Notes: generated by a model not told the origin, from the sequence alone. Positions 1 to 9,823 are shown, numbered from the stretch's first letter. The stretch: DNA of 64,000 bases from Ezakiella massiliensis (GCF_900120165.1 NZ_LT635475.1:620001-684000), one strand, 5' to 3'. Numbers and translations: made by a program.

Positions 1-1
1 T

Positions 2-1024
2 AAATGCGGAGTCATCGGCACGAGTGGAATTTTTTACGGTGACACCCATATCAAGACCAACAACACCACGCCCGATCCCTTTACATTGCAAAAGGCCATG
101 CGCGAAGCCGTAGACGCTGGTGTTCAGTACATGGTGATTGAAGTTTCCAGCCAGGCCATGAAGCAGTCACGAGTCTTTGGGACCAGATTTATGGCAAATA
201 TTTTTACCAACCTCTCGCCCGACCACATTGGGCCACTTGAACACGAAAATTTTGAAGAGTACAGGAAGTGGAAGAAAAATATTTTATTATTAGCCAAGAA
301 AACTATTTTAAATAAGGACGACGATAATTATGAATTTATGATTGATGGCCTAAAAAATCCCCACGTGAGTGTTGGCAGGTCTGAGGCTGATTTCGTAATC
401 ACAAATGAAAGCGAAGACGGCTTTGATTTAAACGGCAAGCACATAGCAACCAACCTCCACGGTTCTTACAACAGGATGAACCTGGCCTTGGCCCTGGCAA
501 CCTTAAATGAAATTGGTTTTTCTTTTGATAAGCTAGCGGGCTTGGCAGGAGATTTAAAAATTCCTGGACGCATGGAAGTCTTGGACTACGATGGTCGCAA
601 GGTCGTAATCGACTACGCCCACAATAAACTCTCCATCGAGTCACTTTTAGCCGAGATCAAATCCTGGAATCCAAACAGGATTTTAATCGCAGTTGGCTCT
701 GTGGGGGGCCGGACCTACGAACGTAGGCACGAAATCCCCGAAGCCGCCAACAAATACGCTGATGAAATTTATATTACATCGGATAATCCTGACTTCGAAG
801 ACCCAGAAAAAATCTTAGACGAAATGGCCAAGTACTCGACCATAAAAACCCACACAATCGCCGACAGAAGAACAGCAGTAGAAACCATGCTTGCAGATTC
901 TAAACCAGGAGACGTAATAGTCATCGCCGGCAAAGGCGACGAAGATTTTCAGTTGATTGAGGGAGAAAAAGTCCCATATTCAGACAAAAAAACAGTTGAA
1001 AATTTCATCAAAAGACATAAATAA
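2..1024 (+). CDS. murE: UDP-N-acetylmuramoyl-tripeptide synthetase MurE, 5' truncated by window
   Basis: Cytoplasmic Mur ligase that adds the third stem-peptide residue to UDP-MurNAc-L-Ala-D-Glu. The frame is open from base 2, so the N-terminus and P-loop region lie outside the window. Visible landmarks are GTSGIFYGDT near the start, the Mur-ligase middle domain (VIEVSSQAM, FTNLSPDH), the C-terminal domain with DYAHN, and GKGDEDFQ near the end. Where meso-DAP enzymes carry DNPR this protein reads DNPDFEDP. The arginine that binds DAP is therefore missing, and a lysine or ornithine substrate is more likely. That inference agrees with the D-aspartate-ligase-like gene at 4908-6107. Confidence 0.93.
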   Translation, partial: KCGVIGTSGIFYGDTHIKTNNTTPDPFTLQKAMREAVDAGVQYMVIEVSSQAMKQSRVFGTRFMANIFTNLSPDHIGPLEHENFEEYRKWKKNILLLAKKTILNKDDDNYEFMIDGLKNPHVSVGRSEADFVITNESEDGFDLNGKHIATNLHGSYNRMNLALALATLNEIGFSFDKLAGLAGDLKIPGRMEVLDYDGRKVVIDYAHNKLSIESLLAEIKSWNPNRILIAVGSVGGRTYERRHEIPEAANKYADEIYITSDNPDFEDPEKILDEMAKYSTIKTHTIADRRTAVETMLADSKPGDVIVIAGKGDEDFQLIEGEKVPYSDKKTVENFIKRHK

Positions 1025-1037
1025 TTTTCCCCACACA

Positions 1038-1066
1038 AAAACCCTAGACAAAATGTCCGGGGTTTT
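1038..1066. terminator. Bidirectional terminator between murE and serS
   Basis: An imperfect hairpin with arms AAAACCCTAGAC and GTCCGGGGTTTT sits between the convergent stops of murE and serS. T-rich sequence follows on the plus strand and A-rich sequence precedes it, so it can serve both directions. Confidence 0.75.
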
Positions 1067-1072
1067 CTTTTC

Positions 1073-2335
1073 TTAAAATTGATGGTTCATATATGGTTTT
1101 AATACGTCTGGGATTTCGATGGTCCCGTCTGCATTTTGAAAATTTTCTATGACTGCTGCGTAGCACCTGCCGACTGCCAGACCACTTCCGTTTAATGTGT
1201 GGACAAACTCTGGTTTTCCTCCGGCTTCACGGCGGAATTTAATGTTGGACCTGCGAGCTTGGTAGTCTTCAAAGTTGGAGCAGGATGAAATTTCTACATA
1301 GCGGCCATAGGATGGCATCCAAACTTCTATATCAAAAGTTTTGGCTGCTGAGAATCCCAAATCTCCGCTGCAAAGGGTGACAACCCTGTATGGAAGATTT
1401 AAGAGTTTTAAAACTTCCTCTGCATCGTTTCTAAGTTTTTCTAATTCTTCATAAGAATCTTCTGGCTTGGTGAATTTTACCAGCTCAACCTTGTCGAATT
1501 GGTGGTTTCTGATGAGGCCTCTGGTATCGCGACCAGCGCTGCCCGCTTCCCTTCTAAAGCAAGGTGTGTAAGCTGTAATTGCGATTGTCAAATCGTCACC
1601 GTCAAGTATCTCATCTCTAAAATAATTTGTCAGAGGAACTTCTGCTGTTGGAATTAGAAACAAATCGTCCTTGTTAACATGGTACATATCTTCTTCAAAC
1701 TTTGGCAGCTGGCCTGTGCCCGTCATGGATTCGCGGTTGACCACAACTGGCAAATGCATTTCGTGATAGCCGTGCTTGTGTATGTGTAAATCCAACATAA
1801 AGGATGTGATGGCCCTAAGAAGTGTGGCGCCCTCTCCCCTAAAGATTGAAAATCTTGATCCAGAGATCTTGTTGGCCCTTTCAAAGTCCAAGTATTTTAA
1901 ATCTGTGCCCAAATCCCAGTGGGCCTTTGGTTCGAAATCAAAGACGCGTGGGGTTCCAACCTTATACTCTTCCCTGTTTTCGCTATCATCAGTGCCAACT
2001 GGTACAGATTCGTGAGGTGTGTTTGGAATTTCAAGGAGGGTTTCTCTTAATTCTTTTTCAACTTGGCTTTGCCTTTCGTCCAAAACTTTAATTTCGTCGG
2101 ATAATTTTCTCATGTCAACAAAGATTGCTTCTGTGTCCTTACCTTCTTTTTTGAGGCGGGGAATTTCCTTGGAAATTTTATTTTGTTCGCTCTTCATATC
2201 CTCAACTTTTGAGATGATGTCGCGTCTTTCTTCATCAAGTTTTAAGGCCTGGTCAAGAGGAAAAGTTCCCTTGCGTTTTTCTATGGCCTTTTTAACTTGG
2301 TCATAATCCATTCTGATTCTTTTAATATCAAGCAT
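1073..2335 (-). CDS. serS: Seryl-tRNA synthetase
   Basis: Charges tRNA-Ser with serine in the cytoplasm. The 420 residues match the usual length. An N-terminal coiled-coil arm that grips the tRNA variable loop (about residues 30-100) is followed by a class II core. Motif 2 is seen in the [16 protein letters not shown] area and motif 3 in [16 protein letters not shown]. The ATG at 2335 has AAAGGA nine bases upstream. It is the last gene of a run GNAT, DnaD-like, DnaC-like, serS with gaps under 30 bp. No T-box leader is visible in the 26-bp gap, so it is probably transcribed with the replication genes. Confidence 0.96.
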   Translation of the reverse strand: MLDIKRIRMDYDQVKKAIEKRKGTFPLDQALKLDEERRDIISKVEDMKSEQNKISKEIPRLKKEGKDTEAIFVDMRKLSDEIKVLDERQSQVEKELRETLLEIPNTPHESVPVGTDDSENREEYKVGTPRVFDFEPKAHWDLGTDLKYLDFERANKISGSRFSIFRGEGATLLRAITSFMLDLHIHKHGYHEMHLPVVVNRESMTGTGQLPKFEEDMYHVNKDDLFLIPTAEVPLTNYFRDEILDGDDLTIAITAYTPCFRREAGSAGRDTRGLIRNHQFDKVELVKFTKPEDSYEELEKLRNDAEEVLKLLNLPYRVVTLCSGDLGFSAAKTFDIEVWMPSYGRYVEISSCSNFEDYQARRSNIKFRREAGGKPEFVHTLNGSGLAVGRCYAAVIENFQNADGTIEIPDVLKPYMNHQF

Positions 2336-2361
2336 ATTTATGTCCTTTCTTATCTAAGTAT

Positions 2362-3294
2362 TTATCTTTTCAGCCGCAAATTGCTGCCAGTAAATTCAAT
2401 GTTTTTTGAATTGCCAGTTATCCTGGAAAAAATCCTATCCGCATAGCGCTTGGACAAGTCCATAAGGCTGAGATTGGAATTTATAATAAACTTTTTGCCC
2501 ACGCTGGTCCTGTAATTTATAATATCGTATAAATAACCAGCGTTCATGTTGTTGGCCTGCTCTGTGCCCAGGTCATCGATTATGAGGAGGTCACAGGTCT
2601 TTATCATCTGGTCTTTTTGGTCCATATAGTCCTTGTTGTCAGCGGAATTAAACTGCCTGTCCCTACAAAAATTCATAAGCTCAATGGCCGTTAGATACAA
2701 AACTGTAAAGCCCCTGTCCCTAACTTCACTTGCAATGCAGCCTGTCAAATAGGTTTTGCCAGTCCCGCTTGGCCCGTAGAAAAAGAGCGAATCCTCTTCG
2801 TTTTCAAAATTGGCAGCGTACTTTTTTGAGAGCTCATAAATCTTTTCCATATTGGCCCTGGGCGAAGATCCGTCCTTAGCCTGGTCGTCAAAGATTCCTA
2901 TATCAAAGTTGGCAAAGTTATTATCCTTTATTATACCACCATTTTCCCCCAAATTGAAGTAAGCGTTTATAAGTTCTTTTTTGAGACACTGGCAGACTTT
3001 ACCGTTCACATAGCCCCTGTCTTCGCAGAGGTCGCAATCAAACTGTGGCTTGTCTGCACCTTCTAATCCTAGGTCCTTTAAGAGCTTGTTCTTTTTATCT
3101 GTAATGGCCTCCATCTTATTTTCGTCGTAGACCCCTGTCAAGATTACCTCTTGGCTGGCCTCTATCATTTCATCTTCAATGGCTTGGAGGTCAGGGTGGG
3201 CTTGTAATATTTTTCTATAATTTTCACTGGCCTGATTTAATTTTTTTTGTCTTTTTACATTAAAGAGGGATTCAACTTGATTTCTAATATCCAT
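2362..3294 (-). CDS. DnaC/DnaI-type replicative helicase loader ATPase
   Basis: AAA+ ATPase expected to load the replicative helicase DnaB/DnaC onto origin DNA or restarted forks. About 310 residues. The N-terminal helicase-binding part carries a zinc-type cysteine cluster (CDLCEDRGYVNGKVCQC, residues about 87-103). The ATPase part has Walker A GPSGTGKTYL and Walker B LLIIDDLGTE. The C-terminus RLKR is typical of the family. Its ATG overlaps the stop of the upstream DnaD-like gene by one base, so translation is probably coupled. The pairing of a DnaD/DnaB-like protein with a DnaI-like loader is the standard Firmicutes arrangement. Confidence 0.92.
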   Translation of the reverse strand: MDIRNQVESLFNVKRQKKLNQASENYRKILQAHPDLQAIEDEMIEASQEVILTGVYDENKMEAITDKKNKLLKDLGLEGADKPQFDCDLCEDRGYVNGKVCQCLKKELINAYFNLGENGGIIKDNNFANFDIGIFDDQAKDGSSPRANMEKIYELSKKYAANFENEEDSLFFYGPSGTGKTYLTGCIASEVRDRGFTVLYLTAIELMNFCRDRQFNSADNKDYMDQKDQMIKTCDLLIIDDLGTEQANNMNAGYLYDIINYRTSVGKKFIINSNLSLMDLSKRYADRIFSRITGNSKNIEFTGSNLRLKR

Positions 3295-4307
3295 TATAAA
3301 TCACCCTTCCATCCCAAGAGCGCTTTGAGGTCGTCGTCATCGTAGTCATCAGTTTGCCTAGAGCTATCGTAGTCAAAGCTACCTGGTTTTTTATTTTCAT
3401 AGGACTTGGTCGGCTTGTTTTCAATAGCCTTTAGGGCATCCTCAGGCGTCTTTACTCCCAGGTCGTGCCAGTTTTCTATAACCGCATTTACATAGGCCAC
3501 ATTTGGCTCACGGATATTTACGGTCTGTGCACAGGCCAGAGAAATTATATCATCGCCGTAGCCGTAATCGTACTTCCACTTGTTGATAATATTTACAACC
3601 GCATCAGTCATGTCTCTATGCTTCATATTAAGAGACTTTCTAACGGTTTCTATGTGGGAATTTAAGTTTGCGTCCATATCGTCCATGTCGTCGATAACTT
3701 CGTCCAAAGTCATCTTACCTTGGTCATGCCAACGCCTTAAAATCCCCTTTACATAGTCCAAATTTTTTATATTTTTCATATCATAGGTTAAGCTCATAGC
3801 ATGAAGGACCATTTCAGTATCCATATTAAACTCCTCCATCCAACCAATCAGGCGTTTCTTTTCCTCTGGTGCCAGCTGCCTGCGGACAATATGGTCGCAT
3901 GAGTTAAAGAAGTCTCTGATGGCCGGATCTTGATTTAGTTTGATCAGATTTTCCTCTGGGCTAGGAGTTGATAATTTCACCTGGCTAGCGGATTCCGCTA
4001 TGGCCAAATTCTTGAGCGTTAGTGAATCCACATCAAAGAAAATAATTTCCCCGTCACTGCCTTTTTTTACAATTCCTTCATCTACCCAATAGTTAAAGGC
4101 CTTGTCAATCTCGTCTTGGCTAAGGGCCAGAGTCTCTCTAAAGTCTTCGTCAGTCACCATTAATTTATTTCTTAGCAAATAATAGGCGTAGAGATAGACC
4201 TTTACATAATTTCCAGGCGCCGCTGGTAAAAATGTAGAAAAAAACAAATTTGAAATCGACGTGCGTTCTGGCAGCACATTGTCAGCTTCTATAAATCTCA
4301 CACCCAT
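3294..4307 (-). CDS. DnaD/DnaB-like replication initiation protein
   Basis: Probable primosome scaffold that remodels origin DNA and recruits the helicase loader encoded directly downstream. About 337 residues. The N-terminal winged-helix-like part (to about residue 115) is followed by two DnaD/DnaB_2-type helical domains, each ending in a YV(K/N)-type, I-x-R/N-W-H signature (about residues 130-205 and 225-290). An acidic tail ends in LLGWKGDL. Start is uncertain: AGGAGG lies two bases before ATG 4307 but eight bases before an in-frame GTG at 4301, and a GTG at 4310 is also in frame. The first 26 bases overlap the end of the GNAT gene in another frame. Confidence 0.88.
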   Translation of the reverse strand: MGVRFIEADNVLPERTSISNLFFSTFLPAAPGNYVKVYLYAYYLLRNKLMVTDEDFRETLALSQDEIDKAFNYWVDEGIVKKGSDGEIIFFDVDSLTLKNLAIAESASQVKLSTPSPEENLIKLNQDPAIRDFFNSCDHIVRRQLAPEEKKRLIGWMEEFNMDTEMVLHAMSLTYDMKNIKNLDYVKGILRRWHDQGKMTLDEVIDDMDDMDANLNSHIETVRKSLNMKHRDMTDAVVNIINKWKYDYGYGDDIISLACAQTVNIREPNVAYVNAVIENWHDLGVKTPEDALKAIENKPTKSYENKKPGSFDYDSSRQTDDYDDDDLKALLGWKGDL

Positions 4308-4845
4308 CACCTCCTATTTCCATGAGATAGTTTTTGCAAATCGTAAGACCAGGCAAAAATATAAAATGCTTTTTCATATCGCTTGTAATAGCAGATCTGT
4401 CTCCATCAAAGAAAGAATAAGACCGCTTAATATATTTAAAGCCCAGTTTTTTATATAAGTTTATGGCCCTCTCATTAAAAGCGGCCACAGTTAAATCCAT
4501 CTTCTTAAAGCCCCAGGAAAAATATTTTCCTAAAAAATCTTTCATAATTTCAAAACCATAACCCTGACTTTGAAATTTGGGATCCATTACCAGGCCCAGC
4601 CTGGCAGTGCCCTCTTCCCTGTCTATGTTTTTTATAGATAAATAACAAATGACTTGATCGCCTAGACAATAGACATAGTATTCATTGTAGGCGTGCTTGG
4701 TTTTTTCGTGGTGCCAATACATGCACTCCTCTGGAGTCCGCGGCCAAAAATCATAGGACTTAAGTAAGGGATTTTCATTTGTCCCCCAAGTCCTCATGGC
4801 CAAAACATGGTCCAAGGTCATTTGATCGAAGAAAAATTTATTCAT
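4282..4845 (-). CDS. GNAT-family N-acetyltransferase
   Basis: Likely acetyl-CoA-dependent N-acyltransferase of the RimJ/RimL type; substrate unknown. About 187 residues from ATG 4845. The acetyl-CoA pyrophosphate loop is visible as PKFQSQGYGFEIM, followed by the C-terminal AFNERAINLYKKLGFK signature. A longer frame begins at a TTG at 4884, but that codon lies in the T-tract of the preceding gene's terminator, so the ATG is preferred. The 3' end overlaps the DnaD-like gene by 26-29 bp in another frame. Being first in the replication/serS run, it may simply share the promoter. Confidence 0.85.
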   Translation of the reverse strand: MNKFFFDQMTLDHVLAMRTWGTNENPLLKSYDFWPRTPEECMYWHHEKTKHAYNEYYVYCLGDQVICYLSIKNIDREEGTARLGLVMDPKFQSQGYGFEIMKDFLGKYFSWGFKKMDLTVAAFNERAINLYKKLGFKYIKRSYSFFDGDRSAITSDMKKHFIFLPGLTICKNYLMEIGGDGCEIYRS

Positions 4846-4882
4846 AGTTAGATTATAAACCACAAGGGCAAAAACTTCAAGC

Positions 4883-4909
4883 AAAAACCCACGCTTGGGA
4901 GCATGGGTT
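4883..4909 (-). terminator. Terminator of the envelope operon
   Basis: Ten-pair stem AACCCATGCT / AGCGTGGGTT with loop CCCA, followed by five T on the minus strand. It overlaps the stop codon of the ATP-grasp gene and the 5' extension of the GNAT frame. Confidence 0.85.
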
Positions 4910-6107
4910 AGTCTTGATAAATTTTATAATATTTTTTTGTAGAAAAAATCCTCCGCATATGATGCAAAAATCTTTTTAAATTTTGGTCTTTTTTGTAATT
5001 GCAAGTGTAAGTGGCGTTTTTAATATAAGGCTTTATGAGTTTTAAATCATCCTCGTCCGCATATTTTTTCAAGACGCTTTTTGCACAAAAGAGCCAGAGG
5101 GCTGGCTTTTCATTTCGCACTTGGGGGAGACTCTTGCCATATACCAAATCTTCTATTACATATTTTGCCAAATTTTCTCCGCTAGCTGTCACAACAAATG
5201 ACGACCTGCCTTGGCGGAGGTTTATTTCAAAAACCTTGTACTCACCGTCACGGCAATCGTATTTGAAATCAAAGTTTGCAAACCCCCTGTAATCTATATC
5301 GGTCAAAAACTTTTCTATTTCACCATAGAGCTTGTCATTGCCCATGGAGAAAAGTGCATTGTAATTGCCAATTTGACTTGGCAGGCACTCGTCAAGTACA
5401 CACTTTGCATAAGATAGCAATGTGACCTTGCCCTTTGAATCCACATAGGCATTAAGGACGCCCATGTCCTTTGAATCACCTGGAATAAAATCTTGGATTA
5501 TAATCTCGCCCTCGTAACCGTGGTCGTAAATTGTGTCGATAATAGCCCTGGCTTCAGCAATTGTCTCTGCCCTGTAGGCCTTCTTTTTGCCTGGAAAATC
5601 TATGTGGGCATAAGAAATTGAATCGTTGGTCTTAACTGCCAGCGGCGGAACCAAATCGCAAGCGCTAAAGTCCTCAGCCTTTTCTATTACAAAGGTCTTG
5701 GGATAGGGAAGGCCATGTTCTTCTGCAAGCTTATAAAAGTCGACCTTATTTTCGAGTTTTTTCTGCATGTCTTGGCTGACCAGATTAAACAAGAAATATT
5801 TTTCCAAAAATTCACGATTTTCAATTGCAAGTTTGACATAGCCGTCGCTGCATGGAAGTAAAACCAGTTTTACCCCCTGGTCAATTAATGCCTGGCCCTG
5901 GTCACGCAAAAATTTTTCTATGCCAGCCCTAAAGCCATCGCCATCGAAGTCCGGATAAGTATTTACCTGGACAATCTTTGAAGCGTCTGTGTACTTGAGT
6001 CTAGACACGCCAAGAGCAATCGAAGTCTGGTCGTATTCCATGTGAACAGACCTGGCCATAGAATATGCATTTATATCCGTTCCTAAAATAATCGCTTTAA
6101 AATCCAT
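4908..6107 (-). CDS. D-aspartate ligase-like ATP-grasp enzyme (peptidoglycan cross-bridge)
   Basis: ATP-grasp carboxylate-amine ligase, 399 residues. From family knowledge the closest characterised type is the enterococcal D-aspartate ligase, which acylates the side-chain amine of residue 3 of the peptidoglycan precursor. Shared hallmarks are the N-terminal [16 protein letters not shown], the substrate-side [20 protein letters not shown], and the metal/ATP end [10 protein letters not shown] followed by [11 protein letters not shown]. The amino acid used (D-Asp or D-Glu) cannot be read from sequence. It overlaps the HPr stop by one base and is the last gene of the operon starting at 9799. The non-DAP MurE at the window start fits this role. 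Confidence 0.85.
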   Translation of the reverse strand: MDFKAIILGTDINAYSMARSVHMEYDQTSIALGVSRLKYTDASKIVQVNTYPDFDGDGFRAGIEKFLRDQGQALIDQGVKLVLLPCSDGYVKLAIENREFLEKYFLFNLVSQDMQKKLENKVDFYKLAEEHGLPYPKTFVIEKAEDFSACDLVPPLAVKTNDSISYAHIDFPGKKKAYRAETIAEARAIIDTIYDHGYEGEIIIQDFIPGDSKDMGVLNAYVDSKGKVTLLSYAKCVLDECLPSQIGNYNALFSMGNDKLYGEIEKFLTDIDYRGFANFDFKYDCRDGEYKVFEINLRQGRSSFVVTASGENLAKYVIEDLVYGKSLPQVRNEKPALWLFCAKSVLKKYADEDDLKLIKPYIKNATYTCNYKKDQNLKRFLHHMRRIFSTKKYYKIYQD

Positions 6108-6361
6108 TATAAATTCTCTTCTAAAAACTCCATTAATTTGTCCAGGGCTCCTTCGTTGCCATCTTGAACTTTGACTTTGACGGTGTCTCCTGCCTTGGCT
6201 GCCAAACCCATAAGGCCGATTAGGCTGTTGGCCTTGGCTGTTTTGCCATTTTTTTCAATTTCTACATCCACTCCCAATTCTTTGACCAAATTTACCAAAA
6301 GTGCGGCCGATCTGGCGTGGATACCTATTGGATCTGTGATTTTAAATTCTCTTTCAATCAT
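6107..6361 (-). CDS. ptsH: HPr-like phosphocarrier protein
   Basis: Small phosphocarrier of the PEP:sugar phosphotransferase system, 84 residues. The active-site histidine is residue 15 ([10 protein letters not shown]) and the regulatory serine is residue 46 ([11 protein letters not shown]), so both EI phosphorylation and HPr kinase regulation look possible. It is placed between an exported lipoprotein gene and a peptidoglycan ligase gene rather than beside ptsI, so it could be a second, regulatory HPr; sequence alone does not decide. Gap to the upstream gene is 8 bp and it overlaps the next by one base. Confidence 0.93.
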   Translation of the reverse strand: MIEREFKITDPIGIHARSAALLVNLVKELGVDVEIEKNGKTAKANSLIGLMGLAAKAGDTVKVKVQDGNEGALDKLMEFLEENL

Positions 6362-6369
6362 AAACTACC

Positions 6370-7137
6370 TCATTTTATTGGCTTATAGCCTTTCTTTTCA
6401 GCTTCTTCTTTGGTGGTAACAGCATTTTCCTTGTCAACCTTGTAACCGTTGGTAATCATGTGGAGGGCCAAGGACTTTGGAATTGTAATTGACTTTTGAC
6501 TGTCAATATTCATTACATAACTTTCCTTGAGCCTTTCATTTTCGCCGTCAATTCCCTTTAGGTATAGGCGCTTGATCATGTATTTGTCATTGGTCTTATC
6601 AATATAAAAACGTAGGTCCACATCCTCATTGGTCTTGAGGTCCTTGAAATATTCGTGCAGGTCTCTTAGGTCCTTGCCTTTGACCTTTGTATTAAAGATA
6701 AGCTCGGTACTTGACTTTTTATCTGCCTTTAAAATGTCCTTACAGGCCAAAAAGGCTTCTTGGAGTTCCTGGTATCTGTTGGTTTTTTCGTCATCGGTTT
6801 CAGTCCAAGCCCAATTGGAATCTGGAGTTGTAAGGTTTACCATACCGTCAATAAAATAATAGCCGTAGCGCTCCACAAACTCGTCGCTCTCACCTATAAA
6901 GGTCTTGGTATCCCTATAAAATTCAGAAATCTTCCCCTTATTTTCTTCATCAAAGAGAATTAGGTCTTGGTCAATTACCAGCAAGTCCCTGTCCTCTGGA
7001 TTTTTAATTTGCGTTAATACCTCTACATAGGTCGGGGTATCCCAAGCTTTTGTGATGTCCTCAACCGACTCGCTCTTGCATCCAACAAAAGATAAGGCTG
7101 CTGCAAATGCTAACAATATAATTATTGGTTTTTTCAT
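6370..7137 (-). CDS. Exported lipoprotein of unknown function
   Basis: About 255 residues from ATG 7137, which has AAGGTG upstream; a longer frame from 7164 runs back into the preceding gene and is less likely. The N-terminus is a lipoprotein signal peptide (MKKPIIILLAF) with lipobox LSFVGC, giving a lipidated cysteine near residue 20. The mature part is charged and lacks a recognisable catalytic motif. It resembles lipoproteins with a DUF-type beta-rich fold by composition only. Its position behind the glycosidase gene and before HPr and the D-Asp ligase suggests an envelope role. I do not recognise the family. Confidence 0.8.
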   Translation of the reverse strand: MKKPIIILLAFAAALSFVGCKSESVEDITKAWDTPTYVEVLTQIKNPEDRDLLVIDQDLILFDEENKGKISEFYRDTKTFIGESDEFVERYGYYFIDGMVNLTTPDSNWAWTETDDEKTNRYQELQEAFLACKDILKADKKSSTELIFNTKVKGKDLRDLHEYFKDLKTNEDVDLRFYIDKTNDKYMIKRLYLKGIDGENERLKESYVMNIDSQKSITIPKSLALHMITNGYKVDKENAVTTKEEAEKKGYKPIK

Positions 7138-7144
7138 CTTAATC

Positions 7145-9799
7145 TTACACCTTCTTAACTGCATAAATTACGTTATCGCCAATCCTGTTTATATTGAGGT
7201 ACAAGGCTTCCTTGTCCCCAGGATTTAAGTTAATATATCTGACGCCTTCGTCAAACCTGGTTGAGGTTGGCTCCTTGAGATTAGTTATTACAAATACCCT
7301 CTTGCCGGCGTCCACTAGGCTTTCAAAAGTTTCCTTGAGGAGCTGTCTTTCAATCGGATTTATAATTCCCAGCTCATCCTTGGACCCACCTGCAATGGAA
7401 ATTAAAATATTGGATTCGGTCCCGTTTTTAACCCTGGTGAGGAGCTGGTTCCACTGATTTATATCGCTGGCCCTGAGTCCTCCCTTGGTATTCTTAAAGT
7501 TTACAAACAAAGTGTTGCCGTCTGCCACAATCATGTCTTTGGCAATGTTGTCTGACTTTAGATTTGCATTAATCAGAGCAACTTTTTTGTGATTTGCAGT
7601 TGCATTTTTTATTGCCTCTGCACTGGCACCCTTGCCAGCAACCACAACTGCTAAATCAGTCGAAGCCAAGTCCGCTGATCTCAAGTGGTCGTTAAAGAGA
7701 GTCCTTTGATCGGTAAACATGGCAGACGTATCTGGATTTATAACCGCAGCTATGTCCTTGATGAAGAAATTTCCCTTAGCAGAGTTGATATCTCCAGGAT
7801 TTGAAATGCTGATTGATTTTAACTTTATATTTGTTCCTCCTGGAAGTTTGGCCCTCCATTCGGTGTAGCCGCCAAGTTTTAAATTTTCTTCAAAGACTTG
7901 TTCAGATTCAACTCCATCCACCACAACCTTGGTTGAGAGGATTGCGTCCTCACCATGGTTTTTGGTGAAAATCGAAAGCTCTGTGGTGTCCTTTGGCATT
8001 GTTGGCGAATTAGCAAAAGCTAGAGTGGCAACCTTTGTGCCCTTAACCTTGGCAAAATTATAATCAAGCCTTACGACCTTTCTCTTGTCTTCCACAACTT
8101 TAATAGTAGATGTGGATCCATTTGGGCTGGCAAAACTTGTGAGCCCATCTGCAGATCCCAGAGGATTTACGCTTTCCTTGCGGGCTGATGAGGTCACGAC
8201 AATTCTATTTTTCGCATTGCCAAAGGCTAAAACTATGGCCCCATTTGTTTTGGCATTATTTCTCTTAAAGACATTGTTGTTAATAGTACCAACGCCGCCA
8301 ACTACAGAAGTCTTTAGCTCGTGAGCACGGATAAGAGCGCGGTTACCTACAGCATCAATCCCATAGACATTTGGAATCCTATAAGATCCGCCAGCCGCTA
8401 AGCCCAAGGTATCTGTGTCTAAAAGTAAAACGCTTGGACTATCCAAAACTTCCATGGAAACTGTTTCGCTCAAATTTCCATAGGTTACAGTTAGGTCCAT
8501 CATGCCGGATTCAGTTGGCATAAAGCTGTGTTTGTTGACCTTGATAGGCAGGTTTGCACTTAGCTTAACCTGTGATAGATCAGCCTTTACAGGATTACCA
8601 TTTATATCATAGGCTTCTATATTTATCCACTTGGTGGTGTTTTTAAATAGCTTTTTGCCTTCAGTTATAACTTTAATCTTCACTGGCTGACCCACAGTTG
8701 AAGTGGATTTAACCCCAACCCCATTTAAAACTGAGCGTTCAGATGAAATGTGGTTTACAACCTTGGCCTTGCCAGAGTTTACATCCTTGATAGCCATAGT
8801 TGTTGAACCGCCACCGTCTAGGTTGACGGCGTCAGTCGCCCCAAATGATATCAAAAGTTCCGCAAGCTCGGACATTTCCATGCCGTGGTACTGGCTCCTG
8901 CCATCCACAGTTACCAGGAAGATATCTCCAGTCTGCTTGTTAAAACCAATAGCCGTACGCGGATGCCTGCCCGGAGCATCTATGCCTTCATTTACAATGG
9001 CCCCGTCCCTTAAAATTACAGCACCAGCACCAATGCCGAACTTAATATTATTAATATCGACTCCAGTGATATTAAAGGCAATGTCCTCGCCAACATTTGG
9101 CAGATAGAGGCCATCTTTGATATTTAAAACATAACCGTTGTCAGGAATTTCCAAGGGAGCACCTTGGTCAGCCCTAGCGATTACCTTGCCGTTTACAACT
9201 GCAATCTCAGTTTGTGAATTGACTTTGCCGCCCCGGGATTTCTTTCCCCAAGCGCGGGTGTACATGCCAGTTGATCCGTAATTATTGGGCTTGTTAACAA
9301 TACCAACAGGAATAGTCTTACCGCCAACGCTAACGCTCATAGCGATATTTAACTTTTGAATGCTGGCTTGGTTATTGTTATCAATGGTTAAACTTGGTCC
9401 GTCCCCATTTGAATAAATGACTTGGCCGTTTTTAATAGCTGGCCCAAGTGGGAAAGCTGGATTGTAGTTAAAGAAGTCTCCATTGATGCCAGCAGTCACG
9501 CCGTGGCCATCAACCATCTTTGAAACCGCCATGCATCTTGACGTGGTATCGTAATTGTAAATCGGCACCAGGCTAACAGTAGAATCATTTAAGTTAAATT
9601 TAATAAGATTAATACCCCTAACCCCATCGGATGTAAATTGCAAAATTTCTTCGTAATTTACCCCCTGGGCTATGGTCTTGGTCTCTTTCTTTTCTATATA
9701 ATTGTATTGTGGCTTGGCGAAAGCAAATGATGTCGACATGAGCATCGATAGGCACAAGGCCACAAATCTTTTTTTGTTTTTCAAATTGAAAACCCCCAT
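7145..9799 (-). CDS. Secreted phosphodiester glycosidase (NAGPA-domain) protein
   Basis: Exported 884-residue protein: signal peptide (to about residue 28, FAFAKP), then an NAGPA / phosphodiester glycosidase domain (about 60-345) with INGDFF, HPRTAIGFN, VTVDGR and the signature NLDGGGSTTMA. A beta-sandwich region follows. The C-terminal 190 residues resemble a degenerate metallophosphoesterase-like module (MFTDQRTLF, LISIAGGSKDELG). The family cleaves phosphodiester-linked sugars in wall polymers or polysaccharide caps. ATG 9799 lacks a clear ribosome site; an in-frame TTG at 9784 has GGGGG eight bases upstream and is an alternative. First gene of the operon ending at 4908. Confidence 0.85.
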   Translation of the reverse strand: MGVFNLKNKKRFVALCLSMLMSTSFAFAKPQYNYIEKKETKTIAQGVNYEEILQFTSDGVRGINLIKFNLNDSTVSLVPIYNYDTTSRCMAVSKMVDGHGVTAGINGDFFNYNPAFPLGPAIKNGQVIYSNGDGPSLTIDNNNQASIQKLNIAMSVSVGGKTIPVGIVNKPNNYGSTGMYTRAWGKKSRGGKVNSQTEIAVVNGKVIARADQGAPLEIPDNGYVLNIKDGLYLPNVGEDIAFNITGVDINNIKFGIGAGAVILRDGAIVNEGIDAPGRHPRTAIGFNKQTGDIFLVTVDGRSQYHGMEMSELAELLISFGATDAVNLDGGGSTTMAIKDVNSGKAKVVNHISSERSVLNGVGVKSTSTVGQPVKIKVITEGKKLFKNTTKWINIEAYDINGNPVKADLSQVKLSANLPIKVNKHSFMPTESGMMDLTVTYGNLSETVSMEVLDSPSVLLLDTDTLGLAAGGSYRIPNVYGIDAVGNRALIRAHELKTSVVGGVGTINNNVFKRNNAKTNGAIVLAFGNAKNRIVVTSSARKESVNPLGSADGLTSFASPNGSTSTIKVVEDKRKVVRLDYNFAKVKGTKVATLAFANSPTMPKDTTELSIFTKNHGEDAILSTKVVVDGVESEQVFEENLKLGGYTEWRAKLPGGTNIKLKSISISNPGDINSAKGNFFIKDIAAVINPDTSAMFTDQRTLFNDHLRSADLASTDLAVVVAGKGASAEAIKNATANHKKVALINANLKSDNIAKDMIVADGNTLFVNFKNTKGGLRASDINQWNQLLTRVKNGTESNILISIAGGSKDELGIINPIERQLLKETFESLVDAGKRVFVITNLKEPTSTRFDEGVRYINLNPGDKEALYLNINRIGDNVIYAVKKV

Positions 9800-9823
9800 T
9801 TAAATTTTAAAAAGTATACAATA

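Noticed and set aside
2336..2361. T-box leader for serS
   Set aside because: Only 26 bp separate serS from the upstream gene, and no specifier or T-box sequence is visible.
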